From: Saturnia japonica
Lineage: Eukaryota > Arthropoda > Insecta > Lepidoptera > Saturniidae
Length of the DNA stretch: 64,000 nt
NCBI GenBank assembly: GCA_033032175.1
Contig: CM065309.1
Span: 4,464,001-4,528,000 of the forward strand
Direction: 5' to 3'
Shown here: positions 49,801 to 58,800 of the stretch, piece by piece
How the letters are laid out: each line of letters begins with the position of its first letter
Numbering within the stretch: the first letter of the stretch is position 1
The notes under the pieces: model-generated
Told to the model about the DNA's origin: nothing
What the model saw: the letters and a program-made list of their open reading frames with translations, nothing else
The model's database searches: none
Position numbers and translations under genes: made by a program

Positions 49801-52800
49801 ACATGGGACATAAAAAACGTACCCGGCGAACTTTGGGTGTAAATTAGTAGACCTCTGCCTAACCCTTCAGGGATACTGGAGTGATGGTATGTTATATTAT
49901 GTTTGTATACGGGGAGCATGTAAATCCTCAATTGATAGAGTATAAGAATTGCCAAAAATAGAGTAAAAATAAAATTACGAGACAAAAGTATTAAAGACGG
50001 GCGGAGCCGTAGGACATCGCTAATCATATTATAAAACTATAGACCATAAAAACTTTATAATAGACTTACTGTTACCTTGTGTGAACCTTTACATTACCAT
50101 ATACACAATTTTTGTTTTTAATATTATAATTATTGTGTTTAATTCAAATTCCGAAGTCGTTTGCAATCAAGAAGCTAAATTAGTTTTAATTATAATTTAT
50201 ACAGTAAAAATTAAGTATAATTATTCATATTTTAGCTTACGAGAACTGCTTGGAGGGAAATTATACTTAAAGTTCAATAATTATTCGTAAATATAGTTAT
50301 GTTTTGAATTTGAATAAGTCAGATCCTAGTAATGTAGGTAACGAAAGTCAAGAGTCTATAAATATAAAATGATAAAGGTTTGCCGTTATGCGAGCATCAC
50401 GCAAAAAGTGCTGGATAATTTAATTTTATTTTTTACTCCTTATATACTGGGTCCTTTTCTATAGATACTTCATAAACAATAATTCTGTAGGTAACGCGTT
50501 TAATTTACTACACTATTAGCCTTAAGGGGCCTAGAACCATTAACGTCTTTGCTAGCTTCACCGGGCTTGGGGACTATCGCGGAAGGCACTCAGGCCAGGT
50601 ATAATAAAAAAGCACAGCCAATTTTTTATAGGTTTTCCAGACTTTCCAAAAGCAAACTTTCTCTAAACTAATAGAAATAGTTTACTATCTATGAATTAAC
50701 TTATATTTGATCTGGCATGGTTATTTGTTTCAGGGTGTTCGCTATAGGCATTGGTGCAACGTCCTTGCTCACCCTGTTCACGCCTCCGCTAGCGCACACC
50801 AGTACAGCTCTGCTAATAGCAGTGAGAGTTATTGAAGGACTATTTGAGGTCAGTTGCCTTATCTAATTTTTTGCTAAGGTAGGCAACAAACACTCCTAAT
50901 TTTTATTTTCTGACTGTATTCTGTTTGTCTATGGAATCTCTAGTACAAAATACATTATAATAATTTATTTGTAAAATAGGGATTGCAATCCGATAAACTC
51001 AAAAAAGCACAGCGTGGTAGCACGTATTTATATGCAAAATATGAACTGTTAATTAAAAATTATTGAATTGTTTGAAGATCCGATAGTATCGATTAATCTA
51101 TTGTTTCATAATACACCAAGGCTAGCGAGTCGACGACAATGGAAAAAAAAAATCATTCGCGTGTTCCACGGGTAAGGGCAATACCGTCACAAGGCCCTTG
51201 GTATTTGTTAATGTTGCTTATTATTGAGATTAAAAAAGGTAATTCGCACAAATTTTTGTTGCAATCACAAAATGCAGCCCCTTATTATGTACCTTCCTTT
51301 TAAAATATTTTGTACTATCGATAGTTTAAGGTCTACTATCGATTAATCAAAAATGCAAAATGACTATCGATTACAATAGTTAATGTTTAATGAACACGAA
51401 AAATAGGAAGACTTCGCAAAAACTCGCGTAATTAATTTGTTTATCTATTAGGTACATAAAAAATAGCATGCTTACATTTAACTCAAAAATGGCTTGACCG
51501 ATTTTTATGAAATTTATTCTTCACGAGAAATTTATGACATTCCTTAATTGATAGGCTTGAAGTGCATTCAGTAGTACATTTTTAATAGTGTCTGGGTTTG
51601 TTTGGTCTAGGGTGTGACGTATCCATGCATCCACGCGGTGTGGTCTCGCTGGGCGCCGAGCGAGGAGCGCGCCAGGCTTGCGACGTTCGCCTTCAGCGGC
51701 AGCTACGCTGGTACCGTTGTCTCAATGCCCATCTGCTCCCTGCTCGCCCACTACACCGGCTGGCCCGGGATATTCTACGTTTTTGGTAACTTTTATTTTT
51801 TATCGTAATTTGTATAGAAAATAATACAAATAATTATTTTGCTCACTTATAACAAGCAACATAAACTCATATGTCACGAAAGCAGAAATTTTATAAACAT
51901 TTTGATATGAAAAACATAAAGACTAATTTTACTATTTACTAAACAAAAGAAAAGACTAAACAAATGCAATCTTATTTATAGGAGTATATGGCATGATTAC
52001 ACGATGAGCAAGTATAATAATTAATTTAAAAAGAGCATGAATTAATTTGGAAATGCAAAGAGAAAACAAATAAACTTTAACAAATTAAATTATCAATATA
52101 TTCTACTGACGAAAACAAATGGATTTATATTTTTTAAGGCTATTCGCGAAGATATCTAGATCTGACTTTCTGAATTAAATATTATAACGTGATACAATTC
52201 TATTCAACGGAGAGAAACGGCGGTACGGTGTGAGTAAATAAAAAATAAAAAACTAAATTTTGTAAATCTCTAGAATCGTCTAGAATTTGCTCGGTATACA
52301 TCGAGTATGTAGTCATAGGTACGAGGAAACATTATATTTTAAACACTCAGCAATTCAAAACCTTATCGCTCGGATTGCGTCAACAAACAATGGTATAAAA
52401 ATATAACGTTTCCCTTTTTTTAAACGACGACGTATGTTGTTTACATCGTGTTTACAAGTTCAAGTACGTTCTAGAGATTTCCTTATCGTCTTATTGGAGT
52501 TTATAAGCGAGCCGAATCCCGAGCCTGGACACGCCCCCAAGCCCTGTTTAGCTGTAAGAGCCGTCAGCGTCTCTGTTTATTATAGTACCCCTCAGGCTAA
52601 CAGTGTAGTCAATTCTAAAAAAAAAAACTGCATTTTACTACCAACGGGTGTAACAATATTGTTAATTTAAAAATTATTTTTTTGTCGTCAAAGGTATAAT
52701 AACATTCAGGTTTTGATGTAAATGAGTTTATTGATAATGCTTATAGATATAACTATAACATTCAGGTATTATGGGTTTGGTGTGGACAACTATATGGTGG

Positions 52801-55800
52801 ATCGTGGTCAAGGAGTCTCCAGAGAAAGATCCACACATTACGGCAGCCGAGTTGAAATATATACAGGTAAGGAGTCCGTGCCTGGAATTAAAATGATTGA
52901 TACATTGATTTATGTAAGTTTAGCCGATGATGGTAGCGTGGACGGACACCGCGTTGGTAGATGTGAGTTCGAATCCTTACAATGAGCCTGAGTTTTCAGT
53001 GAAGGAAGTTATCGTGATGAAACCATAGCATTTTCTAATGGACTCTAAAACCTAGCCGAAAACCGACAACAGTAAGATTTTCTAGAACCTTCCTGTCACG
53101 TACGCTAGGGTTGTGCAATGTTACCTTGCACGGTTTTACCCTAGGGCTATGACATGAGGCTCTTCAAACAGGGATTGGAATACGGTCTCCAAGGTCGGCA
53201 AAATGGGTGTAATGCTCGTGTTGCAGTTATCCATGGGCAATGGTAACCATTTACCATGAGGTAGGCCGTGTGCCGGTATGCGCCCTTTGGCATAAAAAAG
53301 AAACTTTCTAAAGAATTTAAAAAAAAACATGGTGATGTAGGATATTTGCATTGGCTGATCATAAAATCGTTTACAATTATTTAGATTATCGAGTCGGTGT
53401 TTATCTAGTATTTAATAAATTGATATAGTGAAAATGACAATATTTCAGGATTCCCGCGGCACGTATACAGTGGAAGGTTCTAAGATCAAACATCCGTGGT
53501 TTTCAATGCTGACATCTGGTCCCGTCTGGGCGATAGTGATGGCGCATTTCAGCGAGAACTGGGGCTTCTACACATTGCTTACATTTTTGCCTACCTATAT
53601 GAAAGGTAATCTATACAAAATTGAGTGTCTGTTGATAATTATATGCATAATTATAGACTTATAACAAAAGAAAACAATTTAAAAGAATCCTGCCTGTCTG
53701 TCTGTTTGTTTGTTCTGGGTAATCTCCGAAACGGTTGGACTGGTTTTAACGGAAGCAGATAGATACAAATATTTTAAAAATTGATTTTTTGTTATAAGTT
53801 CCGTTTATACTTTCGCTTAGCTGTGCTCCGCGGTTTCATCCGTGTTAATTTTATCCGACAAACACCGCACCGCGCTGGCAACTTACTCGTGTAGCCTCGT
53901 ACTCGTGTGTACTCGTGTTGTCACTTCCCGTAAACTCCCACAAATTATTTTAATTTTCCATTATCGCCTAAACTATGCGCCCGAATAACATGCTATAAAA
54001 GGCATAGTTTAACTTCATAAAATTGTCTTTATGAAGGATTTTTTTTTTTTTCGTAAGGATTAAATATAGCTTATTGTGGTTTATTGTATAAGAGATAGGC
54101 ATATGCTATCGCAAACTTTTTAATAGATATATAAGAACCAATATTTTTGTACAACATTGTGTTTACGTAGCAATAACTAATACGCCAGTGCACGTGGATA
54201 TAGCAGTTCGGGAACACTTCCAATTCAGACTTACTTAACAAAAATCAATATTTACGGCTAGCCGAGTGATGTAGCCTATACAAACTTTTTCGAATTCGAC
54301 TGGTAGTTCCAGAGATTAGCGTGTTTAAACAAACAAACAAAAAAGTTTTCCACTTTATTATAATATAACAATAGTTACTATAGATATGCATTAAGTACAA
54401 AAATCTGTTATTTTGACATTTCAAACTGGAACTATTACAAATATTATTTATTTGTATAGATAATCCACTCGACCCGTCAAAACATTTTTATTTTTGTTCA
54501 AATTAAACAATGAACTTTCATTAAAACCGATTATAATAATACCCTCGCTTGTTTAATAGATGTATACAAGTTCGAGACGTCACAAACGGGCTGGCTGTCT
54601 GCCGTGCCGTACTTAGCGATGGCCATCGTGCTGCAAGTCGCGGGACATCTCGCCGACTGGATGCTCAGGAGGAGGATCCTCTCCAGGACGAACATCAGGA
54701 AACTGTTCAACTGTGGTGCTTTCCTATCGCAGGTGAATAACACCCTGTAGCATGTATGTAGCTGGCGATTAATGGGATAGTAGCTAGTCCGTCTGTGGGC
54801 AGGATTATGCGTCACACCGCACGCTGAGTGTTGAATTATTTCAATTTGCCATTATCTCTCAAATTATGCGTCCAAATAACATGCTGTAAATGGCATAGTT
54901 TATCCTCATAAAGTTGTCTTGATGATGCAGTAACTTTCGGTCGTAAGGATTAATATACCATGCCTAAAAATAATGCTCATACCACTTTTTTATTTTCAGC
55001 ATACTTGAAAACTCAACGAAAGTCAATATTTAAAGCTAGCTAAGAGTTGTATCCTAATGTTAGATAGCCTATACTATTCATCGTAAATCTGGCTATCATA
55101 TATAAAAATAATTTTCGTATCCGACTGGTAGTTCCAAAGATTAGCGTGTTTAAACAAACAAACAAAAAAACTCTTCCGCTTTATTATATCAGTATAGATA
55201 ACTGGGAACATGCATCAGGTTGTCACAAAAACTCCCTGGAAAGTTTTAACAAGGGAGCCACGATCTTGATTGAATATTGCAAGATAATACTAATTGGATA
55301 ATTATTCTATATATGTTACTGACAGAATTATATAAGAACACATATTTTGCCATTCAAAAAAAAGGAAGAAGAAGGTCATTTAGATAACAATAGGCCTAAG
55401 AACCGCCCATTTAAAGATGACCACACATTTACGCCTATAGGCGTGTTAAGCACGCTGCTATTAAACATACTCCGGTGCATAATTATTAATAATTATTAGC
55501 TGACCCAGCAGACAATGTTCTGCCCTTTTTCTGGTAATATTTAATGGTTCAAACAAAGCGCCAGCTATCGTCTTTTTTAAAAATAAAGGTAGCCTAAGTT
55601 ACTCTTTATAACATCAGCTATCTGCCGATGAAAACCGGAACAAACAGATAGAAAGGCAAAAATTCAAGGCAAAAAGGCAAGGCAAATAAAAAGTTGTCTA
55701 TTTCGGGACGCCCGGCAGATGTGAAACATTTTATTAAATTTTTTTTTTAAAAGTTTGTGTGGGTGACAGGCTGTCTTCACAGTACCAGGAACAATACCAG

Positions 55801-58800
55801 TACCATTACCAGTACCCAATAGAAAGTCACTGTGAAGATGTATACCTTATTACTATATGTATGGTGATTGCGATCCCTACCAACCGCTTTGAATCTATTC
55901 ATGTTTTAACATGACACTTTGTAATGATCTAGTTTGTCTATTAAAAAACACGAACTAGTTGGCCAAAGCGTCGCCACGCCAACATTAGGTCCAACAATCG
56001 GTCTGACCCGCCGTATTAGATGTTTCGCATCAGAAATGTATTTTTTTTATGTATCGTAAATAAATTCATATGCATTTAGTAAATAGCTGTTCTTTTGACA
56101 TTTAAAGACAGACACAGCAATTTAGATACTTGTATAGATTATTTTTGTTATTTGATTGTTTGTCTGACGTGCGATATCTTGCTGTATCGTTGCGATATCT
56201 TGTTTTTGCATCCGTACACTCGAATAAATAATAATAATTTAAAAGAGGAAAATGGTTCTTTCGAGTATTCGATACGAGGAACCACTAGAACCCTTTCTAA
56301 AAGTCAAATTATTAAAACGTTGTGGAGTTCGTTATTTATTTATTTTACAATTTCGAAGAAGAATGGAAGGAATTTCGAAACTAAAGCTGGAATGATGTCA
56401 GATTAGTTTTCGCCACTCGACCTCTGTCGGTGCTTATTTTACGTATGTTCTCTAGAAGGTTCAAAACCTGCCTGATGATGCTGAAGCGTGTATCATTTAA
56501 GGATGAAGTATTAAACAGGCATGCAGTGGTATATTAAGTGGTCACTGCAGCCTACAACCAACCTCAAAAAGTAGTATGCCAGTCGTAATAGGTTACTACT
56601 GAAGACAGAGTTAGAACACCTCATTTGTGGATGCTAGTTGCCAACTACAACCTTGCGACTGAAACAGCACCGCGAGTGCTTCTAATTTATAACACAAGTA
56701 TTTCTATCATTGTTAAGTAGTGTCTCAACTCCCATTAGATCAGTCCTATGCACTCCACAATTCGCTACTTGACTCATTCATAACAAATTTGGCGCAATAA
56801 ATAAATATTTTCTTTAGTATTTGACATAAAAATCAATATTTAGCAATTTTAGATATTAAACGTGTAAGATGGCTACATATTTTCAAATTTTTTTTACCTC
56901 TGAAAACGCCGTCGTCCATTTTGTGACGTCATAGGATTCTAAGCAAATATCATGTCGGATCTTGTACGAGTGAAATTGGCTATGTAGTATGCGCTGACAT
57001 TGAGATGTATGAAACAAAAATTATCGAGATATTTACAATGATGAATTTTTGCTAAATGTCAAATGTTTGTTTTCGATTCCTATGACGTCACAGCAGAGAT
57101 CATATATATACTAATATGGCTGACAGCTTTTTCGCCTGTTTACGAAAAGTAAACTTTTAAAATAAAGTTTTGCGGTTTTCTAGGACCTCAAAAAATATTG
57201 AACTTTTGTTTGGAAGTTCGGCTCACAGATAGGTTATAGCCTGGATTAACACATAAGATGCTATTTATCCCAGTAAAGACTCCGTTCTGCAGTCCACTCA
57301 GACGAACTTGCGGGTAGACGCTAGTATATAATAACTAAGAAGCATGGATTTTAAGTTGCCACAAAAACTCCCTGGACAGATTTAATAAGAGAGCCATCAT
57401 TTTGTTCGAGCATTGTTTGAACTCTGTAGAAATATATTGTGACACTGACATTGGCATAATTGTGTATAAACACATGTTGCCCTAAAAGGATGATAAAGAA
57501 AAAGCAGCTACTAGCTAGGGTTTAATTACTACGGCTTTTGCGCATTTTCATACAGTTGTCGTGTAGAGTCGTGATTGTTGCTTGCTTACGATAGAAAAAA
57601 TATATTCTTATAACAAAGTTGTAAATTAATTTTCCAGACAATATTTATGGTGGCCGCTGCGTATTCCTCGTCAGTGGTCAGTTGTGTGGTCTTCCTCACT
57701 ATAGCTGTGGGGTTGGGCGGTTTCGCCTGGTCCGGATTCAGGTATGAGCTAAGTTATCGAGTTTGTATAGAAACCTAGAAATATACAACTTGACAATGAT
57801 ACAACTCTAGATTTCAAATTTAATATTTTTTTCTTATCAACAAAATATTTTCATTTTATTATAGATTCCTATGAACGAATTTACTATCAATATTTAATAT
57901 TGTTATAGTTCTTCACAAACTGAATAAAATATAATGTTACTCAGGGCTTCAAAATTACTAATTTTTGATATAGAAAATATATTTTAATTATGTTATCGAT
58001 ATGGCTCTTTACGTTTGACTAGTAACTGGATAATTAATGTACGACAACTGCGACTTCAATACTAATTCTTTTTGCCAGCGATAAACTAATTTATTATCGA
58101 AAACAGCATCCATGTTACTCTTTGCATCGGACTCGTAACTAAATGAATTAATATAATGCAACTGAGGACTTTAAAATTAATACTTAATGTCGTCAAAAAA
58201 GTATTTTAATTTTTATTATTGATTTCGATAAATGAACTTATTAAATGTACACCCACAGTTCGCCGTGTATGTTTTTTAGGTCCCATGTAATAGGGGGCGA
58301 GTCTATTGCCATTAATCGGGCACAAAGCCAAACTCGCAGCTCTGAGTTATTAGACATAGACAAACCCAATAACACATTGCTCGACGTGGGAGTCGAACCC
58401 AAGATTTCGATCATAGCAGTCGCGCTTACGACCACTAGGCTAATGAGAACCTAAAAAATCATACACGGCGAACTGTGGGTGTACATTAGTACACCTCTGC
58501 CTAACCCTTCGAGGATACAGGCGTGATGGTATGTTATGGGAACTTATTAAATTTATTGGAAAACTAGCTGTGCCCGTGGCTTCGCTCACGTGGACTGCAG
58601 AATGCCCGCGCGATTCTTGCTCGCCCGCTCCCGGCTATTTTATAGACAAAAATGCTTATTGTGGGTGTTCTTCAGAAGATAGATGTATACTCTCCCGGAC
58701 TTTTTGTAGGTCTTTTTAATTCCTATGATTATGTAGTACAGTAATACCCCGCTTAGCGCGACCCCGTTGCGCGCGGTTTCACTATAACGCGAATTTAAAA

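Noticed and set aside
53136..53362. Two overlapping 71-codon minus-strand ORFs
   Set aside because: They lie over an inverted dispersed repeat and show no conserved protein.
56095..56406. 103-codon ORF in SLC17 intron 8
   Set aside because: Begins in a B-family repeat tail; protein is low in information and unlike any family I know.
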